From contig NW_008246091.1 in assembly GCF_000281045.1 (NCBI RefSeq), forward strand, positions 492,938 to 534,369: a stretch of 41,432 bases of DNA, written 5' to 3'. The translations under genes were made by a program, and so were the position numbers. Origin of the DNA: Saprolegnia diclina VS20. Its lineage: Eukaryota; Oomycota; Saprolegniomycetes; Saprolegniales; Saprolegniaceae. Positions 20,325 to 31,597 of this stretch are shown piece after piece (the first letter of the stretch is position 1; the number at the start of each line of letters is the position of its first letter). The notes beneath the pieces were generated by a model. The model saw only the letters and a list, made by a program, of their open reading frames with translations. It had not been told where the DNA came from and ran no database searches.

Positions 20325-21164
20325 ATGTCGGTGTGGCCGCTCGTCGTGCTTCTCGCGACGATGGCCATGGCGACCGAGGCGCATGGCGCTCGTCCGGCGT
20401 ACAACGAGTCGCACGCGCTGCACCTCGCTCGGCTCTGCGCGGTGTCGTACTGCCAGCACGACCACGTCGACCAGTGGAACTGCTCGCCATGCGCGTACGT
20501 GGCCAAGCCGTCGCATCTGCACATCATTGCCGACGTCAAGGAGAACTTCCAGGGCATCGTCGGGTACTCGGAGGACCACATCGTCGTTGCGTTCCGCGGC
20601 AGCATGGACATCAAGAACTGGCTCGACAACCTCTCGTTTCTCAAGACGCGGCCATGGACCGACTTGCCGGATGTGTACGTCCACCAAGGCTTCTATTGGG
20701 TCTACGAAAGCATTGCCAAGCAGCTCTGGGCCGCGCTCTCGGAGCTGCGCACGGCGTACCCGCACGCGCCGATCATCGTGACGGGCCACTCGCTCGGCGC
20801 CGCAGTCGCGGCCATCGCGACCGTCGACCTTGCCGCGCAGCACAACGTCTCGGTGGCGCAGCTGCTCACGTTTGGCGAGCCGCGGGTCGGAACGAAGGGC
20901 TTTGTAGCGCACTTGCTCTCGATCATACCGTACCTCGGGCGGGTGACCCACTGGCGCGACCTCGTGCCGCATGTCCCGTTCCACTGGCTCGGCTACGTCC
21001 ACGGCGCGCAAGAGATCTGGTACACGGAAGACTCGAGCGTCTACACGTTCTGCGACCCAAACGACGGCGAAGACCCGCACTGCAACAACCAGTTCAAGGC
21101 CACGGCCAGCATCGCCGACCACTTGGTCTACCTCAACATTTCGATGAGTCATCTCTTGTGCTAA
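20325..21164 (+). CDS. Secreted class 3 (alpha/beta-hydrolase) lipase
   Basis: Single exon, 279 aa. Hydrolyses acyl esters, probably triglycerides or phospholipids, outside the cell. An N-terminal signal peptide (WPLVVLLATMAMATEAHG) is followed by a Lipase_3 domain: VAFRGSMDIKNWLDNL (oxyanion-hole region), VHQGFYWVY and the nucleophile elbow TGHSLGAA with Ser156. The acid is in HWRDLVPH (Asp212) and the catalytic His in ADHLVY (His266), so the triad is complete. Cys residues in YCQHDHVDQWNCSPC and CDPNDGEDPHC suggest disulphides. The same frame is open upstream to 20001, but I start at the ATG that begins the signal peptide. Such lipases are common in oomycete secretomes. Confidence 0.93.
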   Translation: MSVWPLVVLLATMAMATEAHGARPAYNESHALHLARLCAVSYCQHDHVDQWNCSPCAYVAKPSHLHIIADVKENFQGIVGYSEDHIVVAFRGSMDIKNWLDNLSFLKTRPWTDLPDVYVHQGFYWVYESIAKQLWAALSELRTAYPHAPIIVTGHSLGAAVAAIATVDLAAQHNVSVAQLLTFGEPRVGTKGFVAHLLSIIPYLGRVTHWRDLVPHVPFHWLGYVHGAQEIWYTEDSSVYTFCDPNDGEDPHCNNQFKATASIADHLVYLNISMSHLLC

Positions 21165-22077
21165 GCGTCGATAATGTGACTGCACACTATTACTGTGGCA
21201 TACAGCATTTTCGCAAAAGAGCTCGACTCGGTCTCCTCGGAGCAGACACGGCTGACAGATTGTGCAGTGCAGTTGTCGCTGGGCTGGAGGTTAGGGTCCA
21301 GACACGGCTGTAGACGCTGCCGACGACAAAGTCGTGTGCTATATAGGACGTGAGCAGCTCCAACGGCTCCTACATGCACCTATATTCATGCGTCCATAGT
21401 GAAGACTGCGAGCTGTGGAGCTGTGGTGGCGGCAACAGCTGTGGACGCCTGGATGCACCTGTGTTCGCCACTGTTCTTCTCATGCAGTTGTACCCGGCGG
21501 GTCGGCCACATGTACTAGGCGCCTGCTGCTTGTTTTCTTCTTCTTCAAGTAGCAAGGTTTGACGCTCTAGCTAAGGCGCTCAGAGCTAGCCGAGTGTACA
21601 TGGGTCCCGGCGCGGCTCCTTTTCGGATATCCTCTCTGCGACACACGAGTATGTCATCACAGATGCCCTTATGCAGTCGATCTGCGCGATGCTCGGTGCT
21701 TGGCGCGATTCGTGATACGAACTGTCGATGGCCTTCAGCACCAAGCAGAGGCCATGGAAGAGAGTGCAACATGGGCCAGAAGCCTCATAGCATCCTGCCC
21801 TGATCTCCATATTCCTTGCGTCTGCGCACCGTGTACGTGTACTGTGGGTGAGGAAGAGGCTTGCTTGGCATGTACCGCTACGAGCTCTCATGGGTTTTAT
21901 TGACCCATGGAGCTCTGCACCCATGCGACCGCAATGATCTTTCCGACTTGAAGTTGAATTCAAGCCAATCGTTTCACGTGATGATGTATACAGCGCCTCT
22001 GATTGGTCTATAATGCGCCAATGGCATCGACGCCTGCCACCGGCACCACGGTCGACTGAGAGCACTCTTGAATCCTC
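21165..22077. other. Intergenic region without recognisable genes
   Basis: About 0.9 kb from the lipase stop to the oxygenase start. Small open frames have no motifs. CCAAT at about 21965 and 22018 and ATTGG at about 22002 precede the oxygenase ATG at 22078. Confidence 0.4.
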
Positions 22078-23271
22078 ATGCTCGCACGAACGCCCCTGCT
22101 CCGGGCGCTTGGCCGCCAGACGCGGCGCCATGCGTCGTCTCTGTCGCTGCCGATCATCGACCTCAGCGACGAAGCAACAACCGTCGCTGCCTTGGACGAC
22201 GCCTTCTCGACGTTTGGCTGCTGCTACATCAAAGGTACTACTTGCAATATGCGAGCGCGATTGTAGAGCGAAGCATCTCTTTTGCAGGTCATGGCATCAA
22301 CCTCGAGAAGGAAACGCATGTCATGAAGGCAGCGCACGAAGTCTTCCGCATGCCGGCCGAGGCCAAGAAGCTCTGCGAGCGCCCGAGCCTCGGCAACGGC
22401 TTCATTCGCGGCCACATTGGTCTTGGCGGCGAAAGCGGGAGCGAACTCATCGAAGTCAAGGAGGCTTTTTCGTACGGCTACGAATGGCCGGCGGACGTTG
22501 CGCCGACCAACCCCCTCCAGGGTCCCAACGTGTGGCCGCCCTCGACTGCGCTCGATGTGACGCACCAGCGCACGCTGCAGTCGTATTTCACCGACCTCAC
22601 GGTACACGCATCGTCTTGCTCCATCTTGGACCCACGGCCTCTTCTCTAGAACATCTCGACGACGCTGACGCGCAACATGTCTCTTGCGCTTGGGCAGTCG
22701 GCGTCGTACTTTGGCGACTACGCCAAAGAAGGCGACACGATCTCGATCATGCGCGCGTTTCACTACTTCCCCTACGACAAGCTGCGACGTACCGTGTCTT
22801 GCATTCACATGACAACATTGTCCAAATGTATATATCCTAGGCAATGCGTCCGACACCAACTTTGTCGGGTCGAGTCCGCACACGGACTGGGGCTTTCTGA
22901 CGCTGATTTTGCAAGACCCGACCGGCGGCCTCCAGTTTCTGCATGAGAACGAGTGGATCGACGTGCCGTACATCCCCGGCACGATCGTCGTCAACGGCGG
23001 CGACTACCTCTCGCTCCTCACCAAAGGCAAGTGGGTCTCGCCGATCCATCGCGTTGTGAGCGAACACACGTCCGACGAGCGCTACTCGATGGTGTTCTTC
23101 TACTACCCCGACTACGACGCGCGTATTCCCAAGCCCCAAGGCGTCAAGCAGACTGCGACCGCCATTGCGTCGACGCTCAACACGCTCGTGGATGGATCGC
23201 TCGACCTCGAGAAAACGTCGTTCGGCGAGTACATTGCGTCCAAATGGGCCAACGTCCAGCGCTCGACCTAA
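22078..23271 (+). CDS. 2-oxoglutarate/Fe(II)-dependent oxygenase (isopenicillin-N-synthase fold)
   Basis: Four exons: 22078-22234, 22288-22601, 22650-22788, 22841-23271; 346 aa. The N-terminal non-haem dioxygenase part has LPIIDLSD, FGCCYIKGHGI and a helix (EVFRMPAEAKKLC). The C-terminal core has the iron triad His217-x-Asp219 (in SPHTDWGFLTLI) and His273 (SPIHRVV), plus the 2-oxoglutarate-binding Arg284-x-Ser286 (ERYSMVFFY). All catalytic residues are present. The first ~24 residues (MLARTPLLRALGRQTRRHAS) are Arg-rich with no acidic residue, as in a mitochondrial presequence. Substrates in this family range from amino acids and peptides to flavonoids and gibberellins, so none can be assigned. 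It converges on the WD40 gene. Confidence 0.9.
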
Positions 23272-23503
23272 GCTTCTCAATGCATCTCGAAAGTATCTGT
23301 CTTCTCGTTCACATCGATAGACCGCCTAGCGTCAACACATTCGTGTCCTCCGGGCTAGGGTTAGGCGTAAGGTTTCTCGAACGCTGTGACACGCTGTGAC
23401 TGGTGTTGTCGGCAAGTCAGCGTGCGATGCAACGTCGTGATGATGTAGTCGGTACACGAAAGAGAACTAGAATTAGAAAGGCGCTCATTGGGGTCCACAA
23501 CGA

Positions 23504-24942
23504 CTAGCTCTGGATGTCGGAGATCTTGCCCGTGACCTGCCACGCCATCATCTTGCGGTCGCCCGACGTCGTAAAGAACGTATGCGCCGGGCCCGGCACG
23601 ATGCGCCGCACGGCGTCCGTGTGCCCGACGTTGGTCTGGCTCTTCCCAAAGATCGTCTTGTACTTGAACGACGGCAGTTCCTTGACGACGATCGAACCAT
23701 CCTACATCGTCATCTCAACACCGGTGGACGAGGCAAGTAGGCAGTACGTCGTGGCCCAAGAGCAAGAGCGGACAGTCGACCGCATCGGTGGTCGTGCAAA
23801 TGGCCAGCGCCGGCGAGTCCAGTGTCTCGGTGTACATGGCCGCAAACGGCGGCGAGAGCTGCCACACGATGATCTGCTGGTCGTAGCCCGAACTGATAAG
23901 GAACGGCTCGCCGTTGCTCACCCAGATCTCAATGTCGAGCACAATGTTGGCGTGACCGCCCGTCGCCCGCGAGAGCACGGTGCCGCACTTGTACGTGGCC
24001 ACGTCCCAGATGCGGATCGTGTGGTCGCGCGACGACGAGATCAATCTACGATCGAGCATGTCAGCATGACATACCATAATGAAAAACAACGTACGCGGTC
24101 GTCGCGCCGAGCTGGACGACCTTGAGGCGCGTGATCGCGAGCGCGTGGCCTTCCATGACGCCCGCGCATGTAAACGCGTTGGTCGCCGCGTCAAACATCC
24201 AGTAGGCAATGCGGCCGTCGGCGCCGCCGCTAAAGATGATGGGCGCGCCGGTCGCCGGGTGCTTGGCCATCGCGAGCGACGTCACGTTGCGGTACATGGC
24301 AAAGGGCATCTCGACGCTTTGCTATCGACGCGGTCGCATGAGATGTCGTCATCTTACGAAGCGTACCGCGAGTTCCATGGGCGGCATCGACGGGTTCTCG
24401 AGGTTCCAGCACTGGATCCTGCCGACAGGCACGTCGGGAATCGCCGGCGTCTGTTCTTCGTAGCCCACAAAGAGGAACGGGCTCTCGAGGAGCAAGCTCG
24501 AGACGCCTTCCGTGACCTTCTGCACGGGAAAAATATGAGCAACATGGGATGCAAAAGATGCTTGACGTACCTTGCTCTTCTCGACAGGCAGCGTGTCGAT
24601 CTCAATCTTGCACTGCGGAATGACTGCGGCCTCCTTCATCGTGTCGAGTGCCCATAAGCGAAGCGTGCCATCGGACGACGCCGTGAAGGCCTGCTGGCCC
24701 CAGAGCGCGACATCACGCACCGTGCCATTGTGGCCGCTGGCCATGCCCAGCCGCTTGAGGAAGTGGGGCGCCCGGCAGTTGTCGCGCTGGCAGCGGTCGT
24801 CGAGATGGAAGGTGCAGATCTCGCAGTTCGCGAAGCGGTTGCCGCCCGAGTAGTTGCTGCGCCCGCCACGGCCGCGCCCACCTCGGCCGCCCCGGTCGTT
24901 GTTGCCAAACTGGTTGTTCCGGCCGCGGTTGTTGCCGTACAT
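23504..24942 (-). CDS. CCCH zinc finger and WD40-repeat protein (ZFWD-like) with RGG N-terminus
   Basis: Five exons on the minus strand: 24942-24571, 24519-24367, 24321-24095, 24045-23748, 23701-23504; 415 aa. The N-terminus is Gly/Arg/Asn-rich with RGG boxes (RGGRGGRGRGGRS). A CCCH finger follows (CTFHLDDRCQRDNCRAPH, spacing C-x7-C-x4-C-x3-H). The rest is a WD40 propeller: GHNGTVRDVALW...DGTLRLWAL, SGGADGRIAYW, SSSRDHTIRIWDV, SGYDQQIIVWQL and SGDRKMMAWQV. This order matches plant ZFWD proteins. RGG and CCCH modules suggest RNA binding, and the propeller protein contacts; a specific RNA process is not visible. The start has a good ATG with no in-frame extension. Confidence 0.9.
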
Positions 24943-25682
24943 CGCTGCTGTGCTGCCCGCCGACTAATTAAACTCTATCGGCCACTCGGCGGCCATCACG
25001 CCTTTTTGACCAATCATAAAATTCGTACGTTTGCATCCTCCCGAACTTGGTATTTGTATGTAAAATTAAACCTTGGAAATGAATGTGCACGTGGGTTTCG
25101 CAGCTCACGACGGTGGCGACGACCGAGCCGCTTGCCCCGACCTGCGGGCAGGGACCGGCGAGCTTCGCTTTCGCCCACGGCCAAGGACGCCATGCTCTCT
25201 GGACGCATGCAGCGTAGGGTTAGCCCATGCAAGATGGAGCAAAACGCAAGTTTCCTGGCCGGTAGCGGCGACAGGCGGCAGAGGCGCGAGCCCACCACCA
25301 TCATTCTACGCGCGTCGGTGTCAAGCCAGCCGCATACGGGAAGAGGTGCAAGCAAATAAGGCACGAGTGATGTTCAATCGTCAAGGATCATGAAACAAAG
25401 TGGCCTTGTTGGTCACTCGGCTGGTCGTCGCCTTGGCCTTGGATCGGCACTGTGGGGCATGCAAGTGGGCACGAGATCTGCGTTGCCAGTGCGGGAACAC
25501 CATCCCTCCAGTCGCAGCAATAACATCGTGGTGTCCCGACTCTGCATAGCAGAGTAGATCTCAGTCGTAGCTCTAAGATCTTGAAGAAGGTTGGCTGGAG
25601 CCTTCTCGCTGTGGGTTTCGGAAAAACGTTCACCCCACTGTCTTCAGATTTGATTGACGCCGTCCTCTCGCTTGCAAAGTTA
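24943..25682. promoter_or_regulatory. Divergent promoter region of the WD40 and PGAP6-like genes
   Basis: About 740 bases between divergent starts. A CCAATCA element lies at 25010-25016, near the WD40 start. Nothing else was recognised; the open frames here are shadows or chance. Confidence 0.4.
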
Positions 25683-28623
25683 ATGTGGCTCGTCGCTCTT
25701 TTGCCGGTGCTCTTGCGCGCCGTCGCCGCGCAGTCGCACCAGTGGGTCGAACACTTTGTACGTTCTGGCTCCTTGTCTCCTCTCGCGCAAACGCCCTGTT
25801 TGTCTAGTATGGCTTTGTGCGGGGCGACAGCTATCAGTACTTTACCTTTCACGGTACTTGTACGTATTTGATCGTTCGAAATCATCCACTTGTGTCTCTA
25901 GTGCCGCTGGGTGTCGTTCAGGTCGACGCCACCGTCTCGCTGAGTCTCCTTGGCGGCCGGACGCCGCCGGTTCTCTTGCTCAAGAAGAATGGGATTCCGT
26001 CCGAAGCCGACTATGACGTGCGCTGGAACACGAGCGCAAACAACACGTACATCAGCAGCAGTATTCCCGACCTCCAAGTACACAAAACATTTTCTTTTGT
26101 GTACAAGTTGTCATTGGACGTGTAGACCGGCATATACTATGCGACAATGTGGGGCGGCAACATCATGGAGTCCATCAACACGTTTGGCGTCGGGCCGTCG
26201 GTCAACATGTGGTACTTTCTCGACTTTACGTTTCTCGCGTGCGACGACGCCGACGTCACGGGCGCCGACTGCAGTGTCAACGTCGTCCCTACCTCCAAGC
26301 AGCCCCAAGGGACGTCGCCCAGCTTGAAGCAGGGCTCGGTGCCCGTCGACTGCCTCGATGTCGGTGACCCGACCCGCGTGTTTACCTTCGAGTTGCCATC
26401 GGCCGCTGCGGGGCTCTCTGCCTTTGTGCGTCATCAACTGCCAAAGTTTCGTGTCTGACGCATTTGTGATGTTGTAGCTCGTCATCGACAAGACGAGGGG
26501 TAGCGTCGCGTGGGCATTGTATCACGGTCGCGCCAACCCACTCGCTGCCTCGGCCGTCGCTGTTGCCGCCAATAGCTCGACCAATGCAACGCAGTTGCGC
26601 GTCGACCGGCCTCTCCGCGGGTACGACATAATGTCCACACATCGAAGTACAAAAGTTGTCTAGAACCTGGCACATTGTGGTGTCGGTCACTGACGCCAAC
26701 GGGTTTTGCTACAACGGCGATGGCGTCCCCTTCTCGCTTGCGTGGATGACAACGGTGCGAGCTCATTTGAAATCGTTGGATAGATAAGTACATATGGACG
26801 TAGCCTTGTGCGACGAATGACGCGCTCTGCGTGGCCGACTACGAGCTTATGGGCGCCAACCGCGACAGTGCGAACGGCGTCGGCGACTTTGTCTTGGCAG
26901 CGTCCTTTGCAAACCCGGCGCCGTCGGTCGCCAATGCCTCGGCACCCATCGGCTTTGTCGTCGACGTCCCAGCCATGTACGCCGGCGCCGCCATGACGCT
27001 GCAACTCGCGTCCAAAAATCTCACCAACGACGGCACCATCTACATTCGCGCCAACGGACTGCCGTCCCCGACGCTGTTCGACTATCGGTACGTGGCGCGA
27101 CACGCAGTCGAGACCAATGCGATAATCTAGCTTTTCCATCGCGGCAGCGACTCCCATGGACGACCCGACGCTGCGTCCGTACAACCCGCAGGCGCCGCCA
27201 CCGCTCGCCTTTCCGCTGCTCAAGGCAATGGACGACGAAGACGCAGTCTTTTGGCAGCTGCCACCGATTGTGTTTCCCAAGGTTGACGCAATTTGGTACA
27301 TTCTCCTCGTGCCACCGCCGTCGCCGCCAAACTCGTCCTACGCTGTCGCTCTCAATATGGCGAGTCTGGCATGTCCGCCCGAGTACGCGTGCAGCAACCG
27401 TGGAACTTGCCTCGTCAAGACCTCGTACCAAGGTCTCTCGTACGGCCGGTGCGCGTGCCACTATGGCTACGGCGGTCGCCAGTGCGAAGTGTCGATTTAC
27501 TCGACATCCGAGGTACCAAGGGAGCTCGACTCTAGGCCAACGGCGTTTTGGATAGCGGCTTGGTCGGTCGTGGCTCCTGCTTGGTTCCAACGCGGCCATC
27601 GTCCCCGCAGGCGTGTTTTCCTGGCGCCGCAAGCTCTACGGTAAGCAATCCAGAGTTACGCAAGCGGACTGAGTGTCTCTCTAGTCGAAGCTGTCCTCTT
27701 CTTTGGTTTGGGGATCATCTCAGCCTTGTACCATGCGTGCGATCTCGAGATCTTTTGCCTCTTACCGTATCCATTTCTTCAGGTACGCACGGTATGGTCT
27801 TGTACAATAGAGACAATTTGTGTTTTGATATAGGCAATGGATTTCGCGTTTACGTTTAACGCCATTTTGCTCGGGTTTATCCACCTCTCGGGCGCGTTCA
27901 AGCACGTCAAAGTACAGATTGCACCGGCTGACAGGTCGTTGATCGATGGCTTCAACGACTAGGCTGCGATGCAGGTGTTTGTGCTCGTCTCGCTCGTCTT
28001 TATGACCTCGTACGATGCCACGTCGATGCGCAACTGGCTCGTCATTGGCGTTGTCTGCGCGTGTCAATTTATTGGCTCGTGGACCTACTACGTAACCCTG
28101 GACGCGCTGCATTATTTATCATTTGCTGTGGACTAGTTGACGCTGGCCGCCCAGCGCCTCGGTTGCAGTCTTCCGAGGTACGCTCTGCTATTCTAGCTGC
28201 TGAATCGCTTGTCTCATATACGGCGTAGCGCGTTGAAGCGCTTCTTACTAAACAGCGACAATTTCGAGTATCGGTACTTGGTTTTGGGCTTTTTGCTTTT
28301 TGGCGGCGCGTTCGGCTGCTTCTTTGCTGAAGTTGGCACCTCGTATTGGCTCGTACGGCGACCCCATTGTACCACGAGTGACGACGTGGTGTCATTAGAT
28401 CCACTCGCTCTGGCACTTGACCGCCATGTCATCCGCCTGCACGTTCATGGCGTTGCGCAAGAACATTCGGTACCGCTGCGTCGGAGCCGACGGCGTCGAT
28501 GTGCTCTCGCACGACTACACGGTGCTGCTTCGGCTGAAAGCGAGTCAAGTCAACCCGTCCGAAGTGACACTGGACATCAACCCGTCGAGCACACGTCCTG
28601 CCACGCAGCCCGACCCCATGTGA
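25683..28623 (+). CDS. TMEM8/PGAP6-family membrane protein (putative GPI phospholipase)
   Basis: Fifteen exons, 758 aa. Exon starts: 25683, 25808, 25902, 26126, 26478, 26664, 26804, 27131, 27556, 27685, 27834, 27963, 28137, 28229, 28399. A signal peptide (MWLVALLPVLLRAVAAQS) precedes a long beta-rich lumenal/extracellular region. An EGF-like module follows at residues 453-490 (CPPEYACSNRGTC, CACHYGYGGRQC). Several helices come last. The helical domain has SALYHACD (His544, Asp547) and HSLWH (His686, His690), which match the metal-binding residues of the CREST hydrolase superfamily (alkaline ceramidases, PAQR receptors, TMEM8). Mammalian PGAP6/TMEM8A is a GPI-specific phospholipase A2, and myomaker (TMEM8C) is a fusogen; here all putative metal ligands are kept. 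Activity on GPI anchors is inference. Confidence 0.88.
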
Positions 28624-28956
28624 CGCACCAACACGCCGTTGTATACAAGAATGTCACATTGTCCATATTTGTCCACGTGAGGTGTGGGAAAATTCTTCCA
28701 AAAGAAGTTCTTTCCCAAATGATGACAATTCAAACAGTTGTTGCTGAGACGGTGGGTTTCTACCTTGTTACAACACCTAACCGAATATTTGTCCACGTGA
28801 CAATATTGTCCACGTCGCCGTATCCGAGTCAAGAAACGGTTGATTGGCCATACCGAACAGCGTGTCCATACCGGCGGACTTTGAGATTGAATTTTGGCTT
28901 TTGTCGTCGGAGCGCGATGACAAAATGGTAGTATTTTCTAGTAGAGTAGTATGGTC
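28624..28956. repeat. Convergent intergenic region with a 16-bp direct repeat containing CACGTG
   Basis: Between the stops of two convergent genes. ATATTTGTCCACGTGA occurs exactly at 28665-28680 and again at 28785-28800. A related ATTGTCCACGT follows at about 28803. The spacing is 120 bases. The intervening sequence is AT-rich and has no open gene. Confidence 0.8.
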
Positions 28957-30937
28957 TTAGAGCTTTTTCGGGTACGGTCGATAGCGCCGCGTTCGCTTCT
29001 CGTCGAGCTTTTTTAAAATGTCGCGGCGCAGGTGCTGGTCGATCCTTGCTGCGCGGGTCACTTTGGTCTGCAGCGCCCGCAGTTGGCGCATCCGCGCCGC
29101 AGACGCTTCCTTCGCATCTCTCTGTTCGTGCTCGTCGTCGTCGTCGTCACTGGCGCTGTTGCTGCTGCTGTCGCCGTCACTGCCGCTGCTGCTACCGTTC
29201 CGTGGCAGCGACTGGAGGCAATTCCAGTGCGGCGCCAAGTGCCGTCGCGTCGTCTCGATGGCGGCGAGCGCTGTGGCCATTGGCGGATCCAAATGCAGCG
29301 GCGGCACGGCGTCCCCGAGCAGCGTGCGTATGCAGGCCGAGGCCGACCGCGCAATCGACTGCAGATTGTACCCGCCCTACCCGCGCACGATCGGACATCT
29401 ATCGATGTTTCAACCACCAAACGAAAATACCTCGAGCGCGAGCACGAGTTTGCCGTTTGCGAGCGAGCTCAAGAGGTGCGTCATCATGGCGTAGCCGCCG
29501 GGCGTGAGCCGACAGCGGCCCAGCGGGTCGCCCATCGCCGAGTCAAAGCCGGCCGAGACAAGGACAAGCTCCGGGTCGAACGACCGAAAGACGGGCATGA
29601 GCACGCGATCGAACGCAGCGAGGTACTCGGCGTCACCGACACCGCCGCCGGGCCACCCGATATTGACGTTGAAGCCAGCGCCGGCTCCCGACCCGACCGC
29701 GTCCGGCGACCCGGTACCCGGATAAAACGCGCCATTCCTAGTTGTTGGTCAATATTGTCGTTATACACTTTATAGCGTACCCGTCAAAGCGATGCAGCGA
29801 GCTGTAGAGCACTGTCGGGTCGTCCTCAAACATGTGCTCGGTCCCATTGCCGTGGTGAATGTCCCAGTCGACAATCAACACGCGCTTCAGGCCCAGCTTG
29901 TGCACAGCTGTCTTGGCCGCGACGGCCACGTTGTTAAACATGCAAAAGCCCATCGCATGTTGCGGCTCGGCGTGATGGCCTACAGGGCACGGTCCAGCTA
30001 AAAGTATCAAGAAAATATCAAGTACCGGGCGGGCGCACGATTGCAAAGGCGTTGCGGTACTCATTTCGAACCACCTTTTCCATCAAGGCGACGACGATGC
30101 CCGCGGACAAATGCGCGGCTGTCTTCGAGTCGGCGCAGCAGTACGTGTCGGGCGTCAACTGGTGGAACGGCAGTGTGAAGACCTCGTCGAGGTACTGGAG
30201 GTACTCGGGCGAGTGCACTCGCAATAGATCGTTTGGGTCTACGAGCACGTCCGAGATCTACACAGTCCGAGGTATAGGGTCGATGCAACACGCAATGAAG
30301 GCTACCTGCGTGCACCGGTCGACGACGCCGTCGAGCTGGCATTGGGCGTAAATGGCGCCGATGCGGTCGGGTCGCTCGGGATGCATGTCGTACATATCGC
30401 GCGGCTACAAGGTCAGGTGTGGCAAGCGGCGAAAGCGCGGCGACGGACCTGGATCTCGCGGTGGAGCTGCATGCGCGCGTCAAAGCCGATGGCCGTGCCC
30501 AGCGTGCGCGCGTCGTCGCAGGTGCGTGGCGTCGGTGCAAAGGCCGCGCCTTTCGCCGTTGCGCAGAACGAGCACGTCTCGAGCTGGTTGAGCTTGGTGC
30601 ACACGACGCAGTTCCAGAGCGTGTCGTCGTGTGGCGGGTCGTCCGGCGGGTCGTCGTCCTCGCTCGCCGTATACGAGGTTCGCCGCGAGAGGCTGTTCAT
30701 GGCGCTCGGCAGATGCGACAACGAACTGTAAATGTCCTCTTCCGACGCCGGGCCATCGTCGGGCACGCCCGAGAAGAAGCTGCCGGGCGATGAGAAGCCA
30801 TGCACCGAGCCGTTGAGACCCAAACTCACATACGAGTCCGTTAAAAAGGGCGAGTACGTTGGTATATACGACGGAGGCAATGGGCTATACGTGGCGCTGC
30901 TGTTCGGCGTCTTGGCGCTGCTGTCGTCGTCGGCCAT
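28957..30937 (-). CDS. Class II histone deacetylase with N-terminal RanBP2 zinc finger (HDA15-like)
   Basis: Six exons on the minus strand: 30937-30449, 30404-30306, 30257-30026, 29979-29781, 29737-29431, 29376-28957; 581 aa. Removes acetyl groups from lysines, chiefly on histones. A Ser/Pro-rich leader with [13 protein letters not shown] precedes a RanBP2-type finger ([19 protein letters not shown]; Cys110, 113, 122, 125). The deacetylase domain then runs from [11 protein letters not shown] through [20 protein letters not shown] (His275/276) and [11 protein letters not shown] (zinc ligands Asp313, His315). It continues with [13 protein letters not shown] (third ligand Asp405) and LEGGYN (catalytic Tyr445). 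All active-site residues are intact. The tail is acidic then basic and helical. Among known enzymes, Arabidopsis HDA15 has this RanBP2-plus-HDAC order. The (GTC)n run at 29127-29144 encodes an Asp tract. Confidence 0.93.
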
Positions 30938-31597
30938 GGCGAATCGGCTTGTGCGTCGTCGCCGCGGCCGCCCGAGCTGTGAAACTAACGCAAAGAGGTT
31001 TTTCGGCCAAGTCGAAAAACAGTGCGTTTTATTCAGTCCCAGAGGTATTCAAATCGACAGGCCCGAGAGGCGGTGCTCTTATCTATTCCATTATTGAAAT
31101 AAGATCCAGTTATCAAGGTGATCCATTTATAGAGGTACTTACAGCGAGAGGTTGCAACTCCACCAAGCGAGCCGGTGACGCTTCGGGCGACCCAGCATCC
31201 CTGGGTTGAACGACAACGCTTGTATTATATGGCACAAATGCAAGGTAATTCCCGGAGGAGAAGGACATTGTGTTTTACTTGTACAAGGTTAAACGGGCTA
31301 TCGCCCACCGCCACGGTCGCAGCGTTCGCGCACTGCCCTTTCGAGCCCAGCAACGGAACGCTGTTGCTGGAGTAGGCAGCGACCACGTCGTGGTCATCGC
31401 CCGAGTCCCGGACCGTTTCTCGCCTTGAACCCGGCGGCGACGTTCGGTTTTATGGGTTTATGGGTTTTTTAAAGAGGTTTTATTCGAGGCAACCACGTGA
31501 AATCAAACGCACGCCAGGAAGAGCCAGTGCGAAATGACATTTGATGACAACGTGGACAACTTGTCCTTTTTAAAATAATAACAAAAAAGTAGCGAGG
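30938..31597. other. Intergenic region with a short perfect hairpin
   Basis: About 660 bases upstream of the HDAC gene. It contains GTTTTTCG (30998-31005) and its exact reverse complement CGAAAAAC (31013-31020) around a 7-base loop. No gene recognised. Confidence 0.5.

Noticed and set aside
20265-21185. 306-aa minus-strand open frame
   Set aside because: Antisense shadow of the lipase, whose catalytic motifs are unambiguous on the plus strand.
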